From Thelephora terrestris (lineage: Eukaryota > Basidiomycota > Agaricomycetes > Thelephorales > Thelephoraceae), in assembly GCA_015956445.1 (NCBI GenBank), contig WIUZ02000021.1:310001-374000 (forward strand): a DNA stretch of 64,000 nucleotides, read 5' to 3'. The notes beneath the pieces were generated by a model. The model was not told the origin of the DNA. It ran no database searches and was given only the letters and a program-made list of their open reading frames with translations. Within the stretch, counting starts at the first letter, position 1; each line of letters begins with the position of its first letter. The translations under genes and the position numbers were made by a program. This document shows, piece after piece, positions 22,616-34,849 of the stretch.

Positions 22616-24118
22616 ATGCTTGCCTCCAAGTTGTTCCTCAGCCTCCTTAATGCTCTCCTCCCCACCTTCCGCGACCCATACCAGTCACAAGTCCACGTAG
22701 CATCAACAACGGCGCCTCGACTTACGTTTCAACTACGACACCTACACGCTATCTCGGAAGGCGGTCATGTACTCTTCTCTGACGTCAACCATACCTCGTA
22801 CAGGGGGAACCTCACCACATATGGCTCCGAAGAATACACACTTTCCACAAAACTAATGCCGACTTACCGTCCGTCTTCATTTGGTGCATTTAACGACGCA
22901 CGATATCGATCAATGAAATTCATCCAGAGCGCCATTCTGGACTGGGACGAAGGGGAGACAGCAGGACCTGACATCGAGAGTAGAGAATCTCTGTTAGTGC
23001 TTGCAAAGATGACCAGTAATGCATATCTGCAACCAGACGACAAGGGGTGGTATACTCTAGGAGAGAACTGGACCACAGTAAGACTCGCACACACGCTCAG
23101 ACCCTGACAACTCATCTACTGTTCGCGTAGGGCTATGACTTCGGTTGGGAACCCGATGCAGATGGCTTCCGAGGTCATGTGTTTACCACTCCGGATAACT
23201 CCACCGTCGTTTTATCCATCAAGGGCACTTCAGCAGGATTTCTTGGCGGTGGAGGGCCAACGGCGAAGAAAGACAAGCTGAATGACAACCTCCTGTTTAG
23301 CTGTTGTTGTGCCAAGGTGGACTGGTCCTGGACTCCAGTTTGCGATTGTCACCGTGGTGGCTGGAAGTGCTCCCAAGACTGCCTCGAATATTCGCTGATT
23401 ACAGAGAGCCTCTTCTACCAAATCGGAACTGTGAGCAACTGTCCTCTTCTTTGATCGACACTCAAGCCTGAGGCAGAGATGGATTAGAACCTTTATAATA
23501 ACCTATCGTATATTTACCCCCGCTCGGACATATGGATAATCGGCCATTCGCTCGGTGGCGCGCTGGCCTCGTTGCTGGGCGTGACATTCGGCGTGCCAGT
23601 AGTCACTTTTGAGTCTCCTGGTGAACGCATGGCCTCAGGGAGGTTGCACTTACCATCACCAGTATCGTTAACTCCTTTATCCAGTTTTAACTACGAGCTT
23701 ACCGGCGTCTTCGTAGCCTTCTACCCACCACGTCACCCACGTTTACCACACGGCAGATCCTGTCCCAATGGGGACGTGCAACGGAGTGCTGTCTTCGTGC
23801 TACGTTGCTGGGTTTGCTCTGGAATCTCGTTGTCATCTGGGAAAGACGGTAGTATACGACACGGTGTCTAATTTATCATGGGGTGTTGATCTTAGGACGC
23901 ATCCTATTGCGAATATGATTGACACGGTCCTAGCTGACCCGTGGCCACCTGCGGAGGAGTTGGGTAGGGAGGTCCCAGAGGCAGTTTCACAAGACGATTG
24001 TGTTGTAAGTTTCTTTGCCACTGTTCGCCTTGGTCTTGCACATTGATCATCGTGTTTTTAATCCTTGATATCTCCCATACAGGAATGTTACAGCTGGGAA
24101 TTTGGGGACTTTGATTAA
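22616..24118 (+). CDS. ATG15: Autophagy-related phospholipase ATG15
   Basis: Vacuolar lipase that breaks up autophagic bodies and intravacuolar vesicles; it reaches the vacuole by the multivesicular body route. The start MLASKLFLSLLNALLPTF is a short hydrophobic signal anchor. Five or six exons. Conserved blocks: LLVLAKMTSNAYLQPDDKGW, FGWEPDADGFRGHVF, IKGTSAGFLGGGGPT, the Cys-rich CCCAKVDWSW...CDCHRGGWKC, and the lipase elbow WIIGHSLGGALASLLG (Ser nucleophile). The acid candidate is in YHTADPVPMGTC and the catalytic His in THPIANMID. The stop at 24116-24118 follows ECYSWEFGDFD. The length, about 425 residues, is normal. Nothing appears broken. Confidence 0.9.
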
Positions 24119-24258
24119 CTCGGTGAGCACATCAGGAGCCGTCCCCATCTTCTCTTGCTTGACGGTCATCGGAATCTCCCCGCTCCAGATTAAATCACAC
24201 GCAATCAAAGCTATCCATTTTGGCAGGGTTTCTGCCCCCTAACCACCACACTTTTGCG

Positions 24259-24635
24259 ATGAAACAAGTATTCAACGTCGAAGCGCTAGTCAAGCGACTC
24301 GCCTACAACACAGATGATGGGCCCCCTGGATCCGTGTCTCTACTCCCCTTCGCATGTTCTTGTGAGATCCTCGAGGGCCCGGTCATGGACGTCTTATGGC
24401 CACGTCAGAAATAACTCCACTTCATCCTTCGAACTTTGCCTGCGAACTGTTGGGCAGTTACGGACGAAGTATATATAAGTGGGAGGATATGGATCCCATA
24501 AGTTACTCAATCTCCTCGCACCTCGGCGTTTAACTGGACCCCCCAGCAGTGAATGAAGAGGTTCGCGAGATATGCAGCGCGCGTAGTCGAATTAGACCAT
24601 CTGTGGCCCAGACTCACCGCGTCACTAAAGGTGGC
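24259..24635 (+). pseudogene. Decayed copy of the F-box-type gene at 25866
   Basis: The translation from 24259 (MKQVFNVEALVKRLAY, SCEILEGPVMDVLWPRQK) matches the start of the intact gene 1.6 kb downstream (MHRLFYVEELVRQIAF, SCKILEGPVMDVLWQRQK). The copy then meets a TAA at 24412-24414. Similarity continues beyond it: the intron region (24440-24545), then KRFARYAARVVELDHLWPRL, which corresponds to two separated stretches of the parent, so an internal segment of about 100 bases is missing. After about 24635 similarity fades. It is a truncated, non-functional tandem duplicate. Confidence 0.8.
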
Positions 24636-25865
24636 TGGGCTAGGATTCCACCTCACATACCTCACATTTGTGGCGCATACCTATCCTTCTCAGCATCCGA
24701 ACCTTTTCCCTTCGCCGTGTTTTCAAGGTGTTCTCATGAGGGGTGCTCCCACATTATCGCAATGATCTCCTTTGCCTTTGATTCTCTCGATCGAACCTTC
24801 TCTCGCAATTTGTTGAAAATTCTGTTTTACGGCTGCTTCGCTAGGGGTCGAACTGTAAACAGGTTGTGGGTTGGCCATAGAAGGTATAAAGTACAACATT
24901 GAAGGTGTAACCCAGTATGTGTAGACTTTGAGAACCTAGGCGATGTGACCTTCTCCATGCTATCTTTATGCTCTCGATGTAAGCTACGACCATCTTAAGT
25001 GTCCCGGGGGTGTACAGCTACCTTGGCCTTCGACCCCCATCCCCCCATCCACCACGTGAAGGGTTTGGAAGGCGGTAACTGCACGCGTTATTGAATTCTT
25101 CCTACCCTTGTTCGCGCGGAGTAAATCTAGGGTTTGGCATCTTTCTCTCAAAACCAGGTCCAGGCCCAGAGCTCGGTCGGAGGACCTCGTGGAAGACTGT
25201 TGAGTGTCACCCAAGGTGCAGGCGGTGGCTATTGAAAATTTGCCTCATCGCGAAGAGGGACAACGTGGCTAGCAATTCCACTCACCATTCTGAGTCGCAG
25301 ATACGGTTGGCACCCACCTAACACATCATCCGCCTGCACCACTGCAATTACGGGAATGAACTTATTTTGCGACAGTGCTTTAAATCCTTTCGTGTAATGG
25401 CGGTCTTTACATGACAACCCGGTACCATCCTCATCCAATTAAAAAGTCCAGGTTCACCCAAGGGCCCCAGGGCACAAGGTGATGGCTGTCTCGTGAGTTT
25501 GCCTTTCGTCAATTTATGTTGCTCAGCTGCCGCTTTCTCGTTCTTCTCGCTCGGCGTGTTGTCATTCTGTGATCTCGGTTGGCCCTCCAACCCTTCACCG
25601 CTGATATTTATGATACAGGGACGTGGGATAGGGATTTTTATCAATCCGGAATTCGGAGAGCACCTATCCCACGCTCCTTATACGTTGTATGCAACTTCCT
25701 GTGAATTGACCGCGCACCATCATATGTACTGTTCACGGTATGGGGTGTGTCCTTGGACACTTTTTCCTACTTATCTACTAGGACCCTTCAAGTTCGGCAC
25801 GTGCCATCATTCTCCCCACTTCAGACTTCAGTCAAGATAGTTCTCCCCCCGCCCGCCACACTTTT
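24636..25865. other. Gene-free stretch between F-box copies
   Basis: About 1.2 kb with only short scattered frames. It may contain strongly eroded remains of the duplicated F-box unit, but I could not align any. No element ends or repeats recognised. It includes the promoter of the gene at 25866; the sequence just before the ATG (GCCACACTTTTATG) resembles that before the pseudogene start (CACACTTTTGCG). Confidence 0.4.
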
Positions 25866-27465
25866 ATGATGCACCGATTATTCTACGTCGAAGAGCTGGT
25901 CCGACAGATAGCCTTCGATGCGTACGAACGACCTCTGGGATCTGCCTCTCTCCTCGCCCTCGCATGTTCCTGCAAAATTCTCGAGGGCCCAGTCATGGAC
26001 GTCCTGTGGCAACGCCAGAAGCTTCTCGACATCATCCTTCGAACTTTACCTGCAGACTGTTGGACACTCACTGACGGTGTATACGTGAGTGGATCGCATT
26101 TTGATCCTCCAAGTCACTCACTCTCCCCTCGTTCAGCGCTTAATCAAAATTCCCACAACGAAGGAATGGAAGCGGTTCAAGACATACACAGGACGTGTGG
26201 CCGAGCTACACGTTGGAGATCCACCAGGTTGCCAAGAGGTGTCTTCTGCGACTATCTCCTTTCTCGTAGCGCAGTCCACGGTCGACCCACTCTGGCCCGG
26301 CCTCACCTCGCTAAGGCTGTATGAACCGCGCTGGGAAATGCTGGTATCTGCCCTTGCATTCTTATCCCGGAAGATAAAAGCCTTCACGCTCGTCCTACCG
26401 CAAGACACAAGCATACTTCTCCACCCGATCCTATCGATCGCCTCCGCTAGGTGCCACGAGGTTCAAGAGCTTGTGTTGGATACTGTGGTTGAAGGTCCTC
26501 ATTCCATTGATATGGTCGGGGGGCTAATCTCCGCTTGCAAAGATACCCTTCGTACCCTTGAGATTCGTTCCCCCTTCGAAACAGAATATCTACCCATCAT
26601 CGCGAACCTACCGCGATTAAAGATCCTTCGCCTTGAGAAAGCTGGAAGTTTTTCCTGCGACATTCCCTCCGATTCCTTCCCAGTCCTCGAGGAGTTTACC
26701 TTCTCAGGTTTTCAAGAGCGCCGAATCGAAATTTTCCTCAAGCTCCTGGGCACCGCTGGCCTGAAGGTAGCCAAAATGTATAGTCACGTCACTATCGATT
26801 TCGAGAAGTCGATAGCGGCGCTTTCCAGGTTCTCAGCCTCGCTCGAGGACCTGGAGATCACAGCCATTACAAGCCTGGACCTCGTTCGTGTTCCCGCTTT
26901 TCGTCTCCCCTTCACGAATCTCAGGAACGTTCGCTTGCGGTGTCTTCACCGGGAGGTCGCTTTACTCGGCTCGTGTACGCTCCGGCTTTCCGACAAGGCG
27001 GTTGTGGATCTTGGAGCGGCGATGCCCAATCTTACTCACCTAACCCTGGGCAATCCGATCTGTCCTGGCCTCCAATGCACAACTTTCCTGGCATTGGTCG
27101 GTCTATCGAAGACTTGCAGGGAGTTGGAAACACTCGAGATAAAGATTGATTTCCGAACCATGGTCGCTCCCTCCCTTTCACTTTCCGAGACCAAAGAGGT
27201 CGAAACTCCTGTTGAAACCCAGGGTCATGGTTGTAAACTTCGCAAGCTCGTTGTTGGGGCATCTATTTTGCCCGCCCCATCAGAGGAGTCCGGATGGATT
27301 GTAGCGGCTGGATTGGGGAAAATATTTCCATCTCTGACCGAGGTGGAGGGACGCGGGAACTTCGGACGGGGGAAGTGGGGGTCAGTTGACAGGAATCTCC
27401 GGATGTTCCGGCAGGTCCTTCGCACTGTAGGGATCCAGGGCACACACAGTCGCTTTGATTCTTGA
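25866..27465 (+). CDS. F-box/LRR-like protein, basidiomycete expanded family
   Basis: Two exons (25866-26084, 26137-27465) with a GTGAGT...TTCAG intron of 52 nt, 515 codons plus stop. The first exon holds a short helical F-box-like region (FYVEELVRQIAFDAYERPL; LALACSCKILEGPVMDVLW), followed by a long leucine-rich part: LWPGLTSLRLYEPRW, NLPRLKILRLEKAGSF, LTHLTLGNPICPGLQ, CRELETLEIKIDF. This is a typical agaricomycete F-box/LRR protein, probably an SCF substrate receptor; the target is unknown. ATGs at 25866 and 25869 are adjacent, and either could be used. A decayed duplicate lies 1.2 kb upstream. Confidence 0.78.
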
Positions 27466-27658
27466 ACCTTCCCTCCTTCGCTTTGCCCCCCAGACGCATG
27501 CGAAACACTCCTCATCGCTACAATCTCAGTCAAAATCCCTTATGATCTTCTAAAATTTCCTTTCATTTCCACTCCATGCCTATTCCGATAATAGTTGAAT
27601 TATGCATACAGCACGTCCGTCCTAGTAAATAAATATAACAACGCCAATGTACAATTGA

Positions 27659-29335
27659 TTATGAATCGATTTCCAGAATCTTGGCGATGCTTTCTCCCTG
27701 CTTCAAGCTGGCCCTCAGCTGCCCTTCTTTCAACCTTTCTACACCGGCCTTTATGCTCTTGATATGGACTTCGATCGGGATCTTATCGCCAACGATGTCC
27801 GGCGCGGCCACTCTAGTCCTCAATTCCTCCATATCCGCATCTAGCGTGTGGAGGGTCTGTAAGGTCGCGACAACATGCGTCAACGCCTTCTTCCTGTACT
27901 TGTCTATGTTCTTGAGCAAATTAAGGTTGAGATCCGCCTTCCTGATTTTGCGCCTGTTCCCTCCGAGCCGAGTCCACAGCTCTGCGAGTACATCTTCTCT
28001 CGCCGCCGTCAAGTCCTTGTCATCGCGATGGGTAATCTCGTGGAGAACCTGCAAGTGCTCTTCAAGCCGTAGGAGGTGATCCATCGAAATTTCCGCCTCC
28101 TCCCGAAGGCGAACCACTTGACTACCGATGTTATCCATAGACATGAGGAACGTCTCGAGCACCGCTTCCTTAGTTGGGTTGACGGTCGAAACGGCAAATG
28201 GGAAGACGCGAGCCGCGAGCGAAGGAGGAGTCTTGGATTCTTCGATGGTCTGCAACGCGTAGTCGTTCAAGCTCGCGATTCTAGCGCAGCCCTTTTAGTT
28301 TTCCGAAAATTTCGTGTAAGCAGCAAAAAAACACAATACTTACGAGTCGACCGCTCCGTGAATTTTTGCTCCGAGGGAGTGCAGGCTTCGTCCCGTCCCT
28401 TTCGCATCTTCTACAAACCTATTCAGCCTTTCCGCAATCTGATCCTTGCTCCTCAGATCGCTCACCCTCACCAAGGTGATGAGGTCGTTGCTGGCCATCT
28501 CCGCCTTCTTGACTTCCAACGCGAGGCCTTTGTTTCCGACGTTCTCGTCGAGCAACTGGTCGAAGGTCCTCGTTTGGAGATCAACGAGGTGTGGATAATC
28601 CGCCCACACCGGCTTCCCACCGCTTGTGTGAACCGGGGGATCCTTGAAGACGTCCCAACGGCAGAACGGGATCATGGGTGAAACGATGGGAATGGAGCAG
28701 ACCGGTCGGGTGAAGAATACGAGTTGCGAGGTCATCATCGAGAGCAGGAACCATAAGATGAAGATCCCAAGCGCGTAGGAGAAGACCCGACGACAGATGC
28801 GGAAGGCGTCGACCACAACCTTGATGATGTATTCGGAGATCGCAATAGCGTTTTCTGTAAGCTGCTGCTGGATGGTCGGTCCCGCCGGCTGCTGAACGAC
28901 TGGTGCTGTCAGTTTCTGCTGGGGAACCGGTTCGAATATTGGGGGAGGTGCAAGTGGATTTGCGATTTCTTCAACTTCAGAGCCGCTACCAGCGTAATTG
29001 ACGTAGTATCTCCTTCTCGAGGGCTGGCGAGGCTGCCGCTGCCGTTTCATCGTAGAACCAGGTTGGGCCGCGACGAACTCTGTCTTCGTCTTCGTACGCC
29101 TGGCTCTCAAGCGGGAAGAGTTGCTCACAGTGGGAGAAAGTGAGCGGCGGACCCCTACGTCCTCCCATCCTCCTTCTTCCGGGTGGCCCTGCAGATCGTG
29201 AGGTCAGGATCGACGCCACAAGTCTAATTCCGGATTTGGGAGTCGACTTACCTTGTAGCTGGCGCCGTTCATGGGAGTAGTACGAACCCTCGACGAGCGA
29301 GGGGAGTTCTGCGATCTGTAGTCTTGAGAGACCAT
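27659..29335 (-). CDS. Single-pass membrane protein with coiled coil, unknown function
   Basis: I do not recognise the family. Three exons (29252-29335, 28344-29188, 27659-28280) sum to 516 codons plus stop. The N-terminal roughly 150 residues are basic, disordered and Pro/Gln-rich (RLRARRTKTKTEF, RQPSRRRYYVNYAGSGSEVE). One strong membrane helix follows near residue 185 (VFSYALGIFILWFLLSMM). The C-terminal 300 residues are helical with likely coiled coils (RLREEAEISMDHLLRLEEHL, KIRKADLNLNLLKNIDKYRK). No signal peptide. Layout (basic disordered head, one helix, long coiled coil) resembles nuclear-envelope proteins such as SUN-domain-like or karyogamy proteins, but no domain confirms this. Confidence 0.72.
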
Positions 29336-30091
29336 GAGGGTTGGAAGTGTGGCTGGTTCAGGCGTGGGCAACACGCGTTCAACATGGCAGTCTTGAAGGA
29401 GTAGTACTACGCTAGACCGCATCGATCCGAGAGCGCCATGTGTAAATATGATCCGCTCCTTCTGCGAACTGTTCACTATAGTACTGTAAAACACACCCAC
29501 TTAATCTCCCTCGATTTATGTTGCCTTTCAGTCAAGCGCGCATGACGAGTGGCCCGCGCGCACGGAAATTTTCAGATCGGTTCAGTCGTTTTCCAACTGA
29601 ACTGGTAATCTCAGTCGAGATTCACTGAATTTAACGCGCAGTGTTTCTACCAGTGGTTCCAATAGCCTTTGATATTTGTGTAATCTAACGTGCATAAAGA
29701 GTTTCTTGTAAAGGGAGAAAATAAGGACACAAACGAGTGGGGCGTAACGAGGGACGGAGGCAGAATAACAAAAACAGACCGTAAAGAGTGTCAATGCGTG
29801 TGGGGAATAGGCGAGAGGATACAATGCCGCTTCTAAGGCTAACGTGAGTGTGTCCGAAAAATGATGAACGCAAACCCAAGTCAAGGAATGAGGAACCAGA
29901 TGTGAGGAGAATAGTCATGATGCATGATAAATGGAATACAGGGAAAAGAGGTACAATGAAAGAGAAGGTCGAAGAACTATAAACTGCGGAGGATGATATC
30001 TCCGGAAAACAAAAGGGAGGTGCAAGAAAATAAAGCAGTGGTGATGGGTGCGGCGGAGAAACCGGGTCCATGAAGCCTGACGACGCCCACC
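29336..30091. other. Intergenic, membrane-protein upstream / PX-PB1 3' region
   Basis: About 750 bases between two minus-strand genes. One minus-strand frame (29582-29884) is open but has no recognisable feature. Probably promoter and 3' UTR only. Confidence 0.45.
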
Positions 30092-32734
30092 TTACTCGAA
30101 TACGCGTAAGGTCAATTTTCCGTCGGACTCGTGCAGGATCTCGTTCCAGTCTTCCTGAGATTGAATTGAAACCAACGAAGACCCATGTGTGGAGGAGCTC
30201 CCTATGCTCCCTGAACGGTTCCTTTTGGTCCCAGAGTACACAGAGCTCGTCGCAGAGCGACGGCGCACAGGGGTAAGATAGGCGAGAGGATAGTCAGGCC
30301 GCAATGAGATGCCTTCCTGGTTGACGAACTTGTCGTAAACTTTGTCCCTGATCTCGGTAAATTTGGTCTCAACGGGGACGCGAAAGACGATTATAATGTC
30401 TTCGGTCAGATATGCCTTGATAGAGATGGTCCTGAGGGATACCGTGCTCGTGGACGACATCGAACCACGACCACTTGGTACATCCTCACTCGGCGAGAGG
30501 GGCTGAGGGGTTGTTGGCGTCGAAGGAGAGTGAAATTGTTCCGGTGGGTGATTCTGGAATGATTCGGGGAGCGGATCTGAAGTCGGGCGCTGAGAGGAAC
30601 GTTCCCGGAATCCGGTCAAGTCGTCACTTTCAGACTCTCCAGAAGCATCCACTTCTTCGATGCCTTGAATGTGAAAACGGGGTCAGAAAAACGATCGAAA
30701 ACGGACCAGAACAAGGAACAGAACTGGGGTCTCCGAGCTAGAACGGAAAATGGAAATAACGTCACACTCACCGTATAAGTACGATTCTAACATCTCGCCA
30801 TCATAATCTTCCAGGTATACGTCTTCCTCTGGGACTGACATCGGGACGAATTTCTTGGAACGGCGCCGGTGACTCGCTGAAAAGCTGCGCGTCAGCGAAA
30901 TATCCCTGGGCGGATGGAGACCGTACGTACCCCTTGGCAGTACCTGATCGACAGAATAATCGCTCATGACAGAGTTCACGCTGACGATAGAGTTTATGCT
31001 CCAGATAGAGTCTCGTTGATTCCGTTTAGTCGGCTGACTATGCGTGGGAAGCGCTTCATCAGAGAACCAAGGAGTCTGTGGAGAGACAGGGGATCCGGTA
31101 CTGGAGTAATCGACTGTGTCTGTAGTACAGGACTCTAGGCTCCGTCGAGGAGAGGGACAAGGAACGAAATCGGATGCGGAGGTCCTCCATGAAGGGTCCC
31201 GAGACACGTTTGAGAAGAGCGAATATCGAGAAGACGTGCCAGTGGTACTCGTAATCGTTGGCGACATCTCGGGTGCTTCTGAGTCATCGACAGCGTGCCG
31301 ACGGCGGCTGTCCGAGACGGAATTGCTACGAGACATCACGACCGGGGGACGTGCGTCGTGCTCGTACTCCTGTACAAACATTTGCGATAGAGGTAGTTCC
31401 AACTCTGACTCCTCTGGCAAGGCCTCCAGACCGATAACCGGCGAATCAGGCTCAGGAGACGGAGGACATTGGATATTCTCAAAAGTTTCCCTGACCATCG
31501 GTGTCTGCGGAAATGCATCCAATACAGAGTTGGGGGAGATCCTGTCGCTAGCATTAAGCAGCTCGTGACCATCCCACATCACCACCGTTGGACTGAGCTC
31601 GCTAGAGAGAGCAGAGTATAGGCTTTCTGGAGAGCTTGGCCGTGACCGATGTGGGCCGAGAGTCGGCGCGCGGGTGACTGCGATGGTGGGGGAAGGTGTT
31701 GTAGCTGAGATTGCCCTTCGCCTGCGTGATGATGAATCCTCACGACCATGGCCATGGGAACCACGCCGACCAGAACCAAAACTAGCGGAGTCCGCAATGG
31801 CGGATCGGGTCGATTTTGAGCGGGGAAGCGGTGACGCTGGGGATAAAGTTGTTGGGGAGGGGAAGAATTCGGATGAATTGGAGGTGTCGAGGTAGAATGG
31901 TATTGTGTCCATAGTGGGCGTCTCGGGGTTTGCGGGTCCAAATTTGCGCTTGAAGTCCCTGTCGCGGCGCCACCAACCAAAAAAGTCCCTAAACGCGTGA
32001 GTTTCAAGTAATTCACCCATCAGTGAGGGCAATCCGGGGGAGAATAACGCGTTTATGAAATCCGTAAATTGCTTTTGGCGTTGGTCGATCGTTGCCTGGT
32101 TTGCGCGAAACAAGGTCGCCTTCTTGGTTAGTTTCGGGATGTAGTTGTGAATGTCCAGTGAAACAGAGTTGGGGTCTGGTCCTGGCGGCAGGGACTCGAA
32201 CGAAGCTGCGTGCTTAGTATTGAGATACACGCCATTCTTCTTGACACCCTTCCCTTGCTCCAGACGCCGTCGCTTCTCCCGGGCCTGAACGGAGTACTCG
32301 GTCTCGAGGGTCTCCTGGAACCACAGACAGTCGTCCCATCGTCTCCAAACTTCGTAATCTTTGTACGATCTCTTACATGTCGCGGACGTGGAACGGGAAG
32401 AGACGGATTTCCGGTCCGGAATGTCGTCATCGACAGTCGAGAGGATGTGCAAGCCATAAGCCCATCCGCTACCTGATTGCACCAAGATTTTCATCAACGT
32501 CGATGTTTAGATGCCGGTTTACACGGATAGACGTACCGAGTTTTTTGGTGGGGAGCACTTCGGCTATGAATTGTTTCGGGGGGTCTCTGAATACTGCGCG
32601 TTTGTAAGCCTACCGAATGCGGAGAATGTTTAGCGGGCTTGGAAGAGAAGGACAGGATATGGACAAGGCCGACTCACATTAGGTGGAGGGGGACCAATCC
32701 GGGGATTTGCATCCTGGTCATAATGTTGGTACAT
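30092..32734 (-). CDS. PX and PB1 domain protein (Bem1-like domains, no SH3)
   Basis: The start at 32734 gives MYQHYDQDANPRIGPPPPN (exon 32678-32734), then AYKRAVFRDPPKQF (32537-32609) and a long exon from 32472. The PX region (about residues 35-220) includes YKDYEVWRRWDDCLWFQETL, a Pro-rich ESLPPGPDPNS loop and FTDFINALFSPGLPSLMGEL. About 450 residues of disordered Ser/Pro-rich sequence follow. The last exon carries a PB1-like ubiquitin fold: VSLRTISIKAYLTEDIIIVF, VPVETKFTEIRDKVYDKF, and the OPCA-like end SQEDWNEILHESDGKLTLRV. PX binds phosphoinositides and PB1 binds a partner such as Cdc24 in Bem1. The two SH3 domains of Bem1 are absent. The stop at 30092 overlaps a GTAAGG, so a further 3' exon cannot be ruled out. 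Confidence 0.75.
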
Positions 32735-34849
32735 GGTGGGTGTAAGGGTGAGAGAGAGCGTACCAGGCTCCGGGGTTCTCCACCTTTTGAAACTTGAGTA
32801 TAATTGGACACGTAGGTCGGAACGGTATGGTAAAAGGCCATGTGCGGTTCCGGGGGCGGTCAAGCAACACAATAAGAGGTGGTCGCGCGGAGGGGCCAAG
32901 ACAATAAGGCGGAGTGCCGGGATCTGAATATGAATCAAGGTTCGATCACCCTAGCTCGGAACTTTCAGCAGAGACCCAAGAGCAGGAAACTGGTATGGGG
33001 GTGAAAAGGGAGAGTTGACGACCGGTGAGATGGCTTTGTGGCTGTTAAGAGCACAGGGAGGAATGAGCAAAGTATGGACGCCGGGAAGCTGCCGGGAAGT
33101 CTTTGGCACGAGGGCATTAAGTACATATCATCGCATTAACCCCTTGATATTGTCGGCTGAGATGCCGATCAGCTTCCCTCTTCCGTCATGTTCGGCAACT
33201 CCCGACCGCCTTTTTTCACGCTTTCCGGTCGACTTCTCCCCTTTCTCTCACGCTTAGGGACTGTACCTCGCACGTTCACCCTCACCACGCAGGTATCCAA
33301 CACGCCTCTTTCGCGTGGTCCCACAGCTAGGCGTCTGCATCATTCACACACGACTTGAGAGGCCGACCCCTGGTTCTGATCCTCAATTGAGTCATGACCT
33401 ATACACGACCCCACCCTCGCAAAGTCCGAGGGTAAAGTGAGTAGTGTCCATTCCATCCCAAGCCAACTATTTCTAGTACTTTACTTGCACGGCGGGATAG
33501 ATCGAGCGCCGTGTCAGTCTTCCGTTCCCCTAGGGCGCCATAGATACGGGGTCCTAACTAGCAAAACCTTGTCCTATATATAGTTTCTAGGGTGCGTGGA
33601 CTGCTAGCCTAAAACCTGGATCACGGTTTTTATATTATCTAACATTCAGGCCTTCAGGTCGTGGGTGTCGGAGATTTCATGATGGCCTTTAATCGCTGCT
33701 GGGACACGATGCGTGAACGGATCTCTGCGAACTTCCGTTCTGAGTGCTTGGTCCGCTGGCGCATCGTCTGGCGGCTAGGTGTCGATCCTACGCAGACATT
33801 GGGGAAGCGTATTGTGCAGGCATCGCAGGCACAATGTACGGTACAGGGACCAGATGCCAAGTCAATATGGACGCTATAAAATGACAGCAGCACACGCGCC
33901 ACGGGCTCGAGCACGCCCCTGGTCGACCCAGGGTCCTAAACAATGCGAGCCATCACACTAAACTGTCCCTCGCGCCCTGGGAACAAACAATTCATTGCGT
34001 CATACACTACGGCCATTCCGAGATAGGCGGTGAGAAGACATTCTCCTCTCCAACTTCATGGTCGTGGCGGACTCCCTCAAACTGGGTAAAAATGCCAAGT
34101 GCAAGCCACAATAAGGGCTCGTGCGATTCCTCAGCGGCGATAGAAGCGTTGGTAGAAGAACGAGACATCTATGCGTACCGCTGCTAGACAATATAGCATG
34201 AATGAGGTCTGCATCCAGCCAAGATACGGGTGATACGATTTCCAAAGAGAAATCAGGTGCCAGCTATGCCGTTATGAGGAGGTAAAGTTAGATCCACTGG
34301 GGCACGAATTATCAAGCCACCTATTTTACCATCCCGAAGCCTCGGAGCGTGTAACCAGTCGAACAAATCGGGGGTGATAAAATCCACACCCGTAGACCAC
34401 GTCGGTCGTTACGATCGCGATTCGTTCATGAGTTCGCCAACCCAACAGACAGCTGAGCGACGATGTAGTGGCTCCCTCCCGCGCCTGGGGGTCCGAGTAG
34501 TCAGCGCGGGTAGGGCTGGGAACACCCCTGCGAACCTGCGGTTTCTTCGGGAGCTTTGGCGTTCTCGCCACGTGGACGGCAAAAGTCTCAGATGATCGAG
34601 TTCGGTAACCTGACAACTTAGAGACCACGTTCGCCAGCCAAACACCGGACTCAAGGACCGCGAAATATCTCACCTGGGAACTGCTCAAGTCCTCATCGAC
34701 CTACGGGCCTGCGGTGCCGCCATCTACGCAATCTGGCCAGCACCCTTCTGATTGACAGCTCTGTTTGCCGCAGCAATGTGAGTCCCAGTTTGATATCCCA
34801 TCCGTTCCTCCTCCTTTGCCCTTTTTGACAAATGAAGCGCGTAATCTAG
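32735..34849. other. Long stretch without a recognisable gene
   Basis: About 2.1 kb, the longest empty stretch in the window. No frame over about 120 codons, no terminal repeats, no tRNA fold, and no similarity to other parts of the window was seen. It must hold the promoter of the PX-PB1 gene and the missing 5' exon(s) of the gene at 34850. A non-coding RNA gene or an eroded gene cannot be excluded. Confidence 0.4.
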
